DNA of 64,000 bases. Source: Micromonospora inyonensis (lineage in GTDB: Bacteria; Actinomycetota; Actinomycetes; Mycobacteriales; Micromonosporaceae). Of this stretch, positions 1 to 7,933 are shown piece after piece; within the stretch, counting starts at the first letter, position 1, and every line of letters starts with the position of its first letter. A model generated the notes under the pieces. It was given only the letters and a program-made list of their open reading frames with translations, made no database searches and was not told the DNA's origin. The stretch covers positions 372,001 to 436,000 of the forward strand of contig NZ_FMHU01000002.1 of NCBI RefSeq assembly GCF_900091415.1, written 5' to 3'. A program made the position numbers and the translations under genes.

Positions 1-16
1 GCGACGGGGGCGGGCG

Positions 17-1858
17 ATGAGCACCGAACGGGAGACGGCACCCACCCCGGCCCGCGTCCGGGACCGGGTCGGGTGGACGCTGTGGCGGCTGGCCCGGCAC
101 GAACGGACCCTCGTGGTGCTCGGCTCGCTGCTGCTGGCGGCGGTGCTGACCTGGCCCACGCTGCGGGACCTGGCCGGGACGATCCCCCAGGACACCGGTG
201 ACCCGACCCTCCAGGCCTGGCAGGTCGCCTGGGGTGGGCACGCCCTGCTTCCCGACCCGGGCAACCTCTGGCACTCCAACACCTTCCACCCCGAGCCGTA
301 CACCTACGCGTACTCGGACACGCTGCTCGGGTACGCGCCGTTCGGCATGGTCGGGGACGGCCCGGTGGCCGCGGTGGTCCGGTACAACCTGCTCTACGTG
401 CTGGTGCACGCCCTGGCGTTCGTCGGGGCGTACGCGCTGGCCCGGCAGTTGGGGGCGGGGCGGGCCGGGTCGGCGGTGGCGGGGGCCGCGTTCGCGTACG
501 CCCCGTGGAAGCTCGCGCAGGCCGGGCACCTGCACGTGCTCTCCGTGGGAGGGATCGCGCTGTCGTTGGCCATGCTGGCCCGGGGGCACGGCTGGTCGCT
601 GCGGCACGGCTACCGGCCGGAGCGGGCGCGTCCCGGCTGGGCGGCGGCCGGGTGGCTGGTCGCCGCCTGGCAGATCAGCCTGGGCTTCGGCATCGGCCTG
701 CCCTTCGCGTACGTGTTGGCGCTGGTCTGCCTGGTCGCGGCGGCCCGGTACGCCTGGTCGGCCTGGCAACGGGCCCGGCCGCCCTTCCCGCGCGGCCTGC
801 TCCTGGCCGACCTGGCCGGTGGGGTGTTCTTCGCCGGGGTGGCCCTGCTGATGGCGGCCCCCTACTTCGAGGTGGTGGAACGCCACCCGGAGGGGCGGCG
901 GACGGTCGAGCACATCGCGATGTTCTCCCCGCCGCTGCGCGGGTTCCTGACCGCGCCGCCGGAGAACTGGCTCTGGGGTGAGCGGCACGCGACCGCCCGG
1001 GAGGCGCTCGGTTTCCCGGGCGAGATGACCCTGCTGCCCGGGGTGGTGCTGCTCGGGCTGGCCTTCTCCGGGCTCTTCCTCTCCGCCTGGCGGCTGCGGC
1101 ACCGGCTGTTGCTCCTGGCCGGGGTGCTGGTCAGTGTGGCGCTGGCCTCCGGCACCGCGTTCCTCGGCGACGGGGATCCGGGCTACGCCACCCTGGTCGA
1201 GCACGCCCCGGGCTGGGACGGCATCCGGACCCCCGGTCGGTTGGTGCTCTGGAGCACCCTGCTCCTCGGCATCCTGGCCGCCGGAGCGCTCACCCGCGAA
1301 CCGTCCGGCGGCCCCGGGGCCCAGGAGCCGGTCGGGCGGGCACCGGCGGAACCGGCCGGGCGGGCGGACGGGGCCGGGGTGGCGGAGCCGACCGCACCGG
1401 ACGCGCCGACCGGTGGGCGCTTCGCCCGCTGGGGGCGGCTGGTGCTGGTGGTACCGCTGGCGCTGGTGCTGCTGGAGGGGGCGAACCGGACCCCGCACGT
1501 GCCGGTGCCGGAGCAGCCGGCGGCGCTGCGTGGGGTGTCGGGGCCGCTGCTGGTGCTGCCCAGCGACGGCATCCGGGAACTGCACGTCATGCTCTGGTCG
1601 ACTGACGGGTTTCCCCGGATGGTCAACGGACTCGCCTCGTTCACTCCGGCGAGCCAGGCCGAGGCCCGGGCGGCCAGCCTCAGCTTCCCGGATGCGAGTT
1701 CGGTGGCGTACCTGCGGCAGCGGGGGATCCGGACGGTGGTCCTGCTGCCCGGGTACGCGGCCGGCACCCCGTGGCAGGACGCGGCGTCGCGGCCGGTGGA
1801 CGGGCTCGGGATCCGGCGGGAGCAGGTCGGCGACGGGTTCGTGTACCACCTGGGGTGA
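17..1858 (+). CDS. Polytopic membrane protein, GT-C/YfhO-like
   Basis: A 613-residue integral membrane protein with many hydrophobic segments: one near residues 32-50, then a run of helices from about 115 to 430. The first large outer loop carries acidic and aromatic residues (a D-T-G-D-P motif near 60, then W-rich segments), the layout of lipid-linked sugar transferases of the GT-C fold. An Ala/Pro/Gly-rich stretch near 430-470 separates a last helix from a soluble C-terminal domain of about 110 residues. The start ATG lies in an ATGA that may overlap the stop of an upstream gene outside the window, suggesting translational coupling. The exact substrate cannot be read from sequence; a cell-envelope glycosylation role is inferred. 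Confidence 0.7.
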   Translation: MSTERETAPTPARVRDRVGWTLWRLARHERTLVVLGSLLLAAVLTWPTLRDLAGTIPQDTGDPTLQAWQVAWGGHALLPDPGNLWHSNTFHPEPYTYAYSDTLLGYAPFGMVGDGPVAAVVRYNLLYVLVHALAFVGAYALARQLGAGRAGSAVAGAAFAYAPWKLAQAGHLHVLSVGGIALSLAMLARGHGWSLRHGYRPERARPGWAAAGWLVAAWQISLGFGIGLPFAYVLALVCLVAAARYAWSAWQRARPPFPRGLLLADLAGGVFFAGVALLMAAPYFEVVERHPEGRRTVEHIAMFSPPLRGFLTAPPENWLWGERHATAREALGFPGEMTLLPGVVLLGLAFSGLFLSAWRLRHRLLLLAGVLVSVALASGTAFLGDGDPGYATLVEHAPGWDGIRTPGRLVLWSTLLLGILAAGALTREPSGGPGAQEPVGRAPAEPAGRADGAGVAEPTAPDAPTGGRFARWGRLVLVVPLALVLLEGANRTPHVPVPEQPAALRGVSGPLLVLPSDGIRELHVMLWSTDGFPRMVNGLASFTPASQAEARAASLSFPDASSVAYLRQRGIRTVVLLPGYAAGTPWQDAASRPVDGLGIRREQVGDGFVYHLG

Positions 1859-1951
1859 CCGGACCGCTCCGGGGTGGCACGACTCGCTTGGGAGCGTTTC
1901 CAAGCCCGGCTCTGACCGGTAGGGTGAGGTCCTTCCTCGGCTGCGGGAGCC

Positions 1952-1984
1952 AACCCCTGGTCACCACGGCGGTGGCCAGGGGTT
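1952..1984. terminator. Bidirectional hairpin terminator between convergent genes
   Basis: A 14-bp stem (AACCCCTGGTCACC with its near-complement, one G-T type mismatch) and a 5-nt loop sit between the convergent genes ending at 1858 and 2001. No U tract, as is common in high-GC actinobacteria. Confidence 0.7.
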
Positions 1985-2000
1985 CGACGTCGGAGCCGGC

Positions 2001-2408
2001 TCAGGTGTCCAGGCCGGCCGGCGAGTTGGGGCGGTCGACGTCGACGAACTCGATGTCGTCGGGGTCCCGGTCGCTCCGGCTGCCGACGGCCCGCGCCGCC
2101 GAGCCGGCCGCCCACCCGATCGCCGCACCGGCCAGGGCGGCGCCGATGAGCAGCGCCCAGGGCAGGGCGGGTCGGCGTCCGGCGAGCGCGTCGAAAGCGA
2201 GCACCGCCCGGCGGCGGGCCTCCTCGGCCGCACCGCCGACCAGGTCACCCGCGTCGTCGGCGAAGGTGAGACCGTTGCGCCGCGCGGACCGGGCGGTGTC
2301 GCGCACGCTGTCACCGGCCGAGTTGACCGCGGACGTCAGGTGCCGCCACGCCTGGTCGGCGATCCGCTCGGGTTTGCTGCGGCGTTCCAGCAGGGTGGAT
2401 CCGATCAT
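2001..2408 (-). CDS. Small membrane-anchored protein of unknown function
   Basis: A 135-residue protein. The ATG at 2408 is chosen over one 12 codons upstream because GAGGAGGT lies just before it. The N-terminal two thirds is charged, helical and Arg/Ala-rich. One hydrophobic Gly/Ala-rich segment (about residues 83-105, with GxxxG-like spacing) is followed by a short acidic tail. I do not recognise the family. The glycine-zipper-like helix and charged helices resemble small stress or envelope-associated proteins, but no function is claimed. Confidence 0.6.
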   Translation of the reverse strand: MIGSTLLERRSKPERIADQAWRHLTSAVNSAGDSVRDTARSARRNGLTFADDAGDLVGGAAEEARRRAVLAFDALAGRRPALPWALLIGAALAGAAIGWAAGSAARAVGSRSDRDPDDIEFVDVDRPNSPAGLDT

Positions 2409-2622
2409 CCTGGCTACCTCCTCAGGTACCGAAGCCGGCGTCACGTCGGACCCACGGCGTCGGGTCGGCGCGGTTCGCGCCTACCCGCCCGTGACGTACC
2501 GGTCGGGTGAACGCGAACACCTCGTGCCCCGTCCGTCGCGCGGGCAAACCCGTCCGGCGATGTCGATCACCGACGGTGAGCGCTGCCCCCGACCGTGACC
2601 GACATCTGTCGGCGTCCTCGGG

Positions 2623-2766
2623 TCAGCGCAGGGTGACCACGGCGGTGCCGCGGGCGAAGTCGTCGTCGCCGTCGTCATCGTCGTCGCCCGCGCCGCCGAA
2701 GCCGCAGGCCAGCACCAGGGCGAGCAGGGCACCCACACCCGCCAGTCCGAGCAGTCTCTTGATCAT
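2623..2766 (-). CDS. Tiny putative lipoprotein
   Basis: A 47-residue product starting at an ATG preceded by AAGGAG. Residues 1-17 form a signal peptide ending in the lipobox L-V-L-A-C, so the mature protein would be a lipid-anchored peptide of about 31 residues. It has an aspartate run (GDDDDDGDDD) that could bind divalent cations, then a short hydrophobic end. Actinobacteria encode many such short lipoproteins of unknown function. It is separated from the neighbour at 2408 by about 215 bp and looks monocistronic. Confidence 0.6.
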   Translation of the reverse strand: MIKRLLGLAGVGALLALVLACGFGGAGDDDDDGDDDFARGTAVVTLR

Positions 2767-3098
2767 TATTGGCTCCTTCGTCGACGCCGTCGGTTGCGTG
2801 GGGCTGATGCTAGGCAGGTCGGTCAATGGCCGGTCGGCGGGCGGCCCCGCTGGTGGGCGCGCCCGGACGGATGGTTGCGCACCGCCCCGAAAGGCGACCG
2901 CTACCCTTGGTCCTGGTGCGTGGGAACCCCGGACCGGGTGTTCGAGGAGGGAGGAGAGTCGGAAATGGGCGACTTGTCGCTCCTGATCCGCGAATTACTC
3001 ACCCCCGGGGGTGGCGACCGAGGCTGTCGGAGGAATACTCTCGGTCGCGGCCCGCGTACTGATGAGGCGCCCGGAGACGGGCGAGTGGAGGTGCTCGC

Positions 3099-3470
3099 GT
3101 GAGCCTGTCGATTGTCAAGTCGGTCCTGACCGGTGGCGTCGTCGAGATCGTCCCGCGCGGTGAGATCGACGTCGACACCGCGTACGAGGTACGCGAAGCC
3201 GTTGTCGAGGTGCTCGCCAAGAGTCGCCCGACGCGGATCGAACTCAACATGAGGCTGGTGACCTTCATCGACTCGGTCGGCATCAGCGCGATGGTGGCCG
3301 GGTTCCAGACCGCCGAGGTGAGCGGGGTCAAGCTGGTCGTCACCGAGCCCAGCCGGTTCGTCCACCGGCAGCTCTGGGTGACCGGCCTGCTCGGCCTCTT
3401 CGGCGCGCCGGAGCCGTACTTCGCCGGTGCCGCCGTCGCGCCCGAGCCCGAGGTGCTGCCCGGCGCCTGA
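3099..3470 (+). CDS. STAS-domain anti-sigma factor antagonist
   Basis: A 123-residue single STAS domain. The family antagonises anti-sigma kinases (RsbW/SpoIIAB type) and is switched off by phosphorylation of a serine. The D-S-V-G motif at residues 58-61 holds the candidate phospho-acceptor Ser59. The GTG start is preceded by GGAGGT. No cognate anti-sigma kinase or sigma factor lies in the window, so its partner is elsewhere. The Ala/Pro-rich last 15 residues lie outside the fold. Confidence 0.85.
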   Translation: MSLSIVKSVLTGGVVEIVPRGEIDVDTAYEVREAVVEVLAKSRPTRIELNMRLVTFIDSVGISAMVAGFQTAEVSGVKLVVTEPSRFVHRQLWVTGLLGLFGAPEPYFAGAAVAPEPEVLPGA

Positions 3471-3531
3471 CCGGCCCGTCCGCGGACCGTGGCCGGTCCC
3501 GCCGCGTCGTGCCCGGGCCGTGGCCGGTGGC

Positions 3532-4371
3532 TCAGGCCGGTCGCCATTCCTCGCCACTCAGTCCCGACAGGTCCACGTCGGCCACCTCGATGACCGCCCG
3601 GATCGCGGTCACGCAGGCGTACTCCTCGGCGAGCCAGAACAGGTCGGTGCCCGGCTGCACCGCCTGTCCCGGCTCCTCCAGCGAGGTGCGGACGAACCCG
3701 TGGCCAGCCTCGGCGACCGTCATCTGCACCTGACCGAAGCTGGCCAGGGACGCCCGGCGCACCCCTCGCAGCCGCTCGTACGGCAGGTCCGGGGCGTTGA
3801 CGTTGAGCACGCTCTCCGCCGGTCCGGCGGTCAGCCGGGGCAGCAGGTCCAGGGCCACCCGGGCAGCCGTGGACCAGTGCCGTTCGGGGTCGCGTACCCG
3901 CACGGCGGGGTGCACCGCCGCGCCGCCGCTGCCGGGGGTGACGTCGGCGGCCGAGAGCACGTCCAGGGAGACCGCCATCGCCCGGCAGCCGTTGGCGGCG
4001 GCGGTGAACGCCGCGCCCACCGTGCCCGAGTGCAGCACCGCCCGGCCGGCGTTCGCTCCCCGGTTGACGCCGGAGAGGACCACCGTCGGGGGTGGTCCGA
4101 ACGCGCCGTGCACGGCGATCAGGACGATGAAGCCGGGGGAGCCGCCGACCCCGTACACCGGCACGTCCGGCAGTTCCGGCAGCGGATGGGCCCGGACCAC
4201 CACGTGCCCTTCGCGCTCCAGCGCGGTCATCGAGGCACTGGTGCCGCTCGCCTCCTCCAGCGGAGCCGCGACCACCACGTCCAGCCCCCGCGCGACCGCC
4301 GCCTGGGCGAGCCGTGCCAGTCCCGGCGCGGCCACGCCGTCGTCGTTGGTGACCAGCACGCGCGGGCTCAT
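3532..4371 (-). CDS. surE: 5'/3'-nucleotidase SurE
   Basis: A 279-residue SurE-family survival protein, which hydrolyses nucleoside monophosphates with a divalent metal. Hallmarks present: T-N-D-D-G at residues 8-12 (metal ligands), S-G-V-N-R-G-A-N in the middle, and H-S-G-T-V-G-A-A after it. It is translationally coupled to the upstream PfkB kinase by an ATGA overlap at 4368-4371. The pair may act in nucleotide or sugar-phosphate turnover; that link is inferred from the operon only. Confidence 0.93.
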   Translation of the reverse strand: MSPRVLVTNDDGVAAPGLARLAQAAVARGLDVVVAAPLEEASGTSASMTALEREGHVVVRAHPLPELPDVPVYGVGGSPGFIVLIAVHGAFGPPPTVVLSGVNRGANAGRAVLHSGTVGAAFTAAANGCRAMAVSLDVLSAADVTPGSGGAAVHPAVRVRDPERHWSTAARVALDLLPRLTAGPAESVLNVNAPDLPYERLRGVRRASLASFGQVQMTVAEAGHGFVRTSLEEPGQAVQPGTDLFWLAEEYACVTAIRAVIEVADVDLSGLSGEEWRPA

Positions 4372-5354
4372 CGTCCGGCCGCCCGGTCGGCCAGTTCCTC
4401 CGGGGTGGTCCGTTCCTGTGGGCGGTTGCCCGCCGGGACCAGCCGCACCCGGTCCACCAGCCCGGCGATCGAGTCGAGACGCCCGGTGCCCAGGCCGTGC
4501 CGGGTGACGTTCAGCGCCCCGGCCGCCGCGCCGGTGCGGATCGCGGTCCGGATGTCGCCCTCGCGGGCGATGACGGCGGCCACCCCGGCGGTCATCGAGT
4601 CGCCCGCGCCACGCGGGTCGGCCGCCTCCAACCGGGGCATGACGACCTCGAGGACCTCCCCGTCGACCAGGGCGAACGCCGGCTGCTCGGCCCGGCTCAC
4701 CACCACCGTCTCGGCCCCGGCCGCATGGAGGTCGTACATGGCGCGGGTCAGCTCGTCCTCGTCCGCCGAGCGGGCCCGTCCGTCGCGGAGCAGCTCCTCG
4801 TGGCTGACCTTGAGGAAGAACAACCCGCTGGCGAGCACCGCGTCGAGGTGCTCGCCGGAGAGATCGGCGACCACCCGGCCACCGTTCGCGCCGAGGTCGG
4901 CGGCGAACCGGCGGTAGAGGTCGGGCGGGACGAGGGACGGCTCGCCGGGCCCGCTGAGCACGCTGACCGGCGCGCGTAGCCCTTCACCGAGCGCCAGGTT
5001 GTACAGCTCGTCCAGCTCGTGCCGGCGGAGCGGATGGCCGGGGACGTCGGCGACCTCCTGCCGGGCACCGTTGCGGCGGTCGTGCACGTATCCGCCGCTG
5101 GCGGTGTCCCGCAGCACCCGCTTCAGCCGCACCCCCTCGGTGATCAGCAGCGGTTCCAGCACCTGGCCGATCTCGCCACCGAGGCTGGCGCAGAGCACCA
5201 CGGGCACCCCGAGCGACATGATCATCCGGGCCTGCCAGACCCCCTGCCCGCCCGGGTGCAGGTGGAGTTCGGTCTCGTCGCTCGGCTGGTCGATGGTGAC
5301 CGTCAGCACGGGTGCCGGCGCGAAGACCATCACGTACCCGTCGGGACCGTCCAT
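4368..5354 (-). CDS. PfkB-family kinase (1-phosphofructokinase-like)
   Basis: A 328-residue ribokinase-superfamily sugar kinase. The N-terminal region (V-T-I-D followed by H-P-G-G-Q-G-V-W-Q-A) matches the substrate loop of the 1-phosphofructokinase/tagatose-6-phosphate kinase branch. The C-terminal D-P-R-G-A-G-D-S-M-T-A-G motif supplies the anion hole and catalytic Asp. No PTS genes or DeoR regulator lie beside it, so the substrate is unassigned. The gene leads a two-gene operon with surE. The start is supported by AGAGGCGGG upstream. Confidence 0.85.
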   Translation of the reverse strand: MDGPDGYVMVFAPAPVLTVTIDQPSDETELHLHPGGQGVWQARMIMSLGVPVVLCASLGGEIGQVLEPLLITEGVRLKRVLRDTASGGYVHDRRNGARQEVADVPGHPLRRHELDELYNLALGEGLRAPVSVLSGPGEPSLVPPDLYRRFAADLGANGGRVVADLSGEHLDAVLASGLFFLKVSHEELLRDGRARSADEDELTRAMYDLHAAGAETVVVSRAEQPAFALVDGEVLEVVMPRLEAADPRGAGDSMTAGVAAVIAREGDIRTAIRTGAAAGALNVTRHGLGTGRLDSIAGLVDRVRLVPAGNRPQERTTPEELADRAAGR

Positions 5355-5474
5355 GGTGCCCGCCTCTCGTCCGCTCGCGCGGCCCGGGTTCCCCGCCCGG
5401 TGTCGCTCATGCGACCCCTTTCAGGGGGTTGTGGAGGACGGTGTCCGGGTCGTCCCGCCGGGGCGGTACGGCAC

Positions 5475-5510
5475 GCGGCCCGCCACCCCCGGGTGGGGAC
5501 GACGGGCCGC
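5475..5510 (-). terminator. Hairpin terminator after the riboswitch-controlled hydrolase gene
   Basis: Outer stem GCGGCCCG/CGGGCCGC (5475-5482 with 5503-5510) plus an inner stem CCACCC/GGGTGG give a strong nested hairpin 11 bases beyond the stop codon at 5521. Confidence 0.6.
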
Positions 5511-5520
5511 GCCGGGTGGC

Positions 5521-6594
5521 TCAGTAGACCGACAGGTGGACGTGGTTGGTGTGGTCGCTCGACGGATCGCCGCCCGCCCCGCTGTACGACTTCCACCCGC
5601 TGCTGGGCAGCCAGATCTGCCGGTACCAGATGACGTAGAGCACCCCGAGCCGGCTGGCGTTGTTCTTGAAGTACGCCGCCAGGTTGTCGCCGTACGTCTT
5701 GTCGCCGCCGGTGGCGTCGCCGCCGAAGCCGCTCTTCTGTGCGGCGAAGTCGCAGGCCCGCCCCTTGGGGTGCTCACCCGAACCGCCGGGGCGGTAGCAG
5801 GAGACGTACCGGGTGAAGCCGGCGGCCTTGGCCTGGTTGAGCGCGTGCAGCGTACGCGGGGTGATGCAGCCGTCGGCGGGCGTCGGGTCGTTGACGCTGC
5901 ACGACTCGGGTGGCCAGGACCCGTCGGGGTTGCGCGGCGCCGGCTTCGCGGTGGCGGACCGGCTCGAGTCGCTGCCCCCGCTGGGGCGGGTGGCCGCCGT
6001 CTTCCGGTTGGCGACCACCAGGGCCTGCTCGGCCTGCTGCTTGCGCTTCTCCATCACCGCGACCTGCTTGCGCTGCTCGGTGATCTCCCGGTTCAGTGCC
6101 GTCTTCGCCCGGTTGGCCTGTTCCCGGGTGGTCAGCAGGCCACGTAGCTCGCGGTCCTCGTTGGCGGCCACCGCGTCCAGCGCGGCGACCCGGTCCATGA
6201 AGTTGTCCGGCGAGTCGCTGGCCAGCAGGGCCGAGGCCGGTCCGAGCCGGCCGGTCCGGTACGCCAGCCCGGCGATCACGCCGACCTTCTGGTCCCGGAC
6301 CGCCAGGTCCTTCTCGATGGTGGTGAGCTGTTCGTTGATCTTCTGCTGGCGGGCGACCGACGTCGCGAGCGCGTCCTTCGCGTCGAGCCAGCCCTTGCTG
6401 GCCGCCTCGAGTTGGGCGCGCAGGGCGGGGGTGCCTCCCTCGGGGTCGTCGCCGGGGGCCTTGGCCGCCAGCGGAGGCGCCGCCGCGGCGGGGACCACGG
6501 CGACCGGCGTGGCCGCGACCCCGAGGGCGAGCGTCGCGGCGATCAGGGCCGCCATCCGGGCGGCGGTACGTCGTACGGGTGCCACTACTGGCAT
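5521..6594 (-). CDS. Secreted coiled-coil protein with LAS/M15-like peptidase domain
   Basis: About 357 residues. A signal peptide (about 1-37, ending in A-A-A-A) is followed by a long coiled coil rich in K, E, Q and R (about 60-200), a Ser/Pro linker, and a C-terminal domain with paired cysteines. That domain carries H-P-K-G-R-A-C-D-F and a final D-H-T-N-H-V-H-L, the H-x(6)-D and H-x-H zinc-ligand pattern of LAS (VanY/M15-like) peptidases. Coiled coil plus hydrolase is the architecture of secreted peptidoglycan remodelling enzymes. The start at 6594 is preferred over 6600 because it gives 7-nt spacing from AAGGA at the riboswitch end. Expression should depend on the c-di-AMP riboswitch upstream. 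Confidence 0.85.
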   Translation of the reverse strand: MPVVAPVRRTAARMAALIAATLALGVAATPVAVVPAAAAPPLAAKAPGDDPEGGTPALRAQLEAASKGWLDAKDALATSVARQQKINEQLTTIEKDLAVRDQKVGVIAGLAYRTGRLGPASALLASDSPDNFMDRVAALDAVAANEDRELRGLLTTREQANRAKTALNREITEQRKQVAVMEKRKQQAEQALVVANRKTAATRPSGGSDSSRSATAKPAPRNPDGSWPPESCSVNDPTPADGCITPRTLHALNQAKAAGFTRYVSCYRPGGSGEHPKGRACDFAAQKSGFGGDATGGDKTYGDNLAAYFKNNASRLGVLYVIWYRQIWLPSSGWKSYSGAGGDPSSDHTNHVHLSVY

Positions 6595-6601
6595 GCACAT
6601 G

Positions 6602-6770
6602 TCCTTCCGTCAGCCGCCGACCGGGTTAGCTGACGGGTTCGGGACGGAAGATCCCTACCGCTCACGCGGATGCACCCCAAGGACGTGGTTCCCCGGCTCG
6701 CCGTCATCGGCGATTAGGCGGCGGTCACCGCAGGCGCCGGAGGGCGCCGCCTGGCGTTGACCGGATCCGA
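6602..6770 (-). ncRNA. c-di-AMP riboswitch (ydaO/yuaA class)
   Basis: Read on the minus strand, the leader contains in order GGTCAACGCC, a GC-rich hairpin, GGTGACC, GAGCCGGGGAACC, GGGGTGCATC, then CCGAACCCGTCAGCTAACC and GACGGAAGGA just before the start codon. These are the conserved blocks of the ydaO/yuaA RNA, which binds cyclic di-AMP and in Actinobacteria typically precedes cell-wall hydrolases. CTTCCGTC (minus-strand sense) can pair with the 3' GACGGAAG, which includes the Shine-Dalgarno bases, suggesting control of translation or termination. The 5' edge is approximate. Confidence 0.92.
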
Positions 6771-6883
6771 GACTACCGAAGCCGGTGTCCCAGGGGCAGC
6801 GTTGGCCACACCACTCCCAGGAATCTCCACCGGCATATCCGACATAGCCGGACAATACACGCCGAGATTTAAGTTTGCCCTAA

Positions 6884-7798
6884 TTACCACTCGACCCGGT
6901 CGCAGACGCCGGGCGACTGACCGGGCTCGAGCTGGAGGGTGGCGTGCTCGATGTGGAAGTCCTCGTGCAGCGCCGTCCGCGCGGCGGCGAGCACGGTGCC
7001 GATCTCGGCCGCCGGGTCCGTGGTCAAATGGGCCGAGACGACCTCCATCCCCGAGGTGAGCGTCCAGAGGTGCAGGTCGTGCACCTCGACCACGCCGGGG
7101 ACGGCGCCCAGCCGGTCGCGCACCGCGCCCACCTGAAGGTGCTCCGGCGCGGCCTGGACCAGGATGCGCAGCGCCGCCCGGCCCAGCCGCCAGGTGCGCG
7201 GCAGGATGAAGACCCCGATCGCCACCGCGACCAGCGGGTCGGCCCACCACCAGTCGGTCAGCGCGATGACCACCGCAGCGGTGATCACGCCGACGGAGCC
7301 GAGCAGGTCGCCCAGCACCTCCAGGTAGGCGCCGCGCAGGTTGATGCTCTCCTTCGCGCCCTCGCGCAGCAGCCCGAAGGCGACCAGGTTCGCCAGCAGG
7401 CCGAGCACCGCCACCACCAGCATCGGACCGGTGGTCACCTCCGGCGGGTCGCCGAACCGGCGGACCGCCTCGACGAGCACGTAGACCGCGACCCCGGAGA
7501 GGAGGACGGCGTTGGCCAGCGCGGCGAGCACCTCCAGCCGGTAGAGGCCGAAGGTGTGCTGCGGATCCCGGCCGGCCCGTCGGGCGGCGGTGATCGCCGC
7601 CAGCGCCATGCCGATGCCGAGCACGTCGGTGAACATGTGGCCGGCGTCGGAGAGCAGGGCCAGCGACCCGGTGCCGAGCGCGGTCACCGCCTCGACCGCC
7701 ATCAGGGCGGCGAGCAGCCCGAACGCCGCCCAGAGGCGGCCGGTGTGTCGCTGTGCGGCGTGTGCGATCCCGCCGTGGTGGTCATGACCTGCGCCCAC
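6884..7798 (-). CDS. Cation diffusion facilitator (CDF) metal exporter, CzcD/ZitB-like
   Basis: About 304 residues. An N-terminal His segment (G-H-D-H-H) is followed by six membrane helices (about 20-200) and a cytoplasmic C-terminal domain. H-M-F-T-D in helix 2 supplies the H-x3-D half of the zinc site; helix 5 has E-V-L-G-D in the matching position, with Glu where many zinc CDFs have His. The family exports Zn, Co or Cd by proton antiport. The GTG at 7798 is chosen because GGAGGG precedes it by 8 nt and a longer reading would start inside the promoter. The lone gene sits downstream of an AT-rich candidate operator. Confidence 0.85.
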   Translation of the reverse strand: MGAGHDHHGGIAHAAQRHTGRLWAAFGLLAALMAVEAVTALGTGSLALLSDAGHMFTDVLGIGMALAAITAARRAGRDPQHTFGLYRLEVLAALANAVLLSGVAVYVLVEAVRRFGDPPEVTTGPMLVVAVLGLLANLVAFGLLREGAKESINLRGAYLEVLGDLLGSVGVITAAVVIALTDWWWADPLVAVAIGVFILPRTWRLGRAALRILVQAAPEHLQVGAVRDRLGAVPGVVEVHDLHLWTLTSGMEVVSAHLTTDPAAEIGTVLAAARTALHEDFHIEHATLQLEPGQSPGVCDRVEW

Positions 7799-7834
7799 GC
7801 CCCCACCCTCCGTTCCCCGTTCGGCCCGGACCCA

Positions 7835-7862
7835 ATGTATGTTCACATCGCTATGTATGCAA
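7835..7862 (-). promoter_or_regulatory. Candidate promoter/operator of the CDF exporter
   Basis: A short AT-rich island in GC-rich DNA. On the minus strand TTGCAT and ATACAT are separated by 16 bp, like -35 and -10 boxes. The same stretch holds two direct ATGTATG repeats 18 bp apart (7835-7841, 7853-7859) and the small palindrome ACAT-N4-ATGT. Metal-efflux genes are often controlled by ArsR/SmtB repressors at such sites, but no regulator gene is adjacent. Confidence 0.45.
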
Positions 7863-7933
7863 GTAAGGGCGGGTCGCCCGCCCGGAACGGAAGCGGCGGG
7901 GGAGGGGCAGCCGGCCGGGGCGGGGCGGACGGG

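Noticed and set aside
2965..3102. 45-codon frame ending in the start of the STAS gene, preceded by a purine-rich run
   Set aside because: Third-position composition is mixed and no domain is visible; more likely leader sequence of the STAS gene, though coupling by a stop/start overlap is conceivable.
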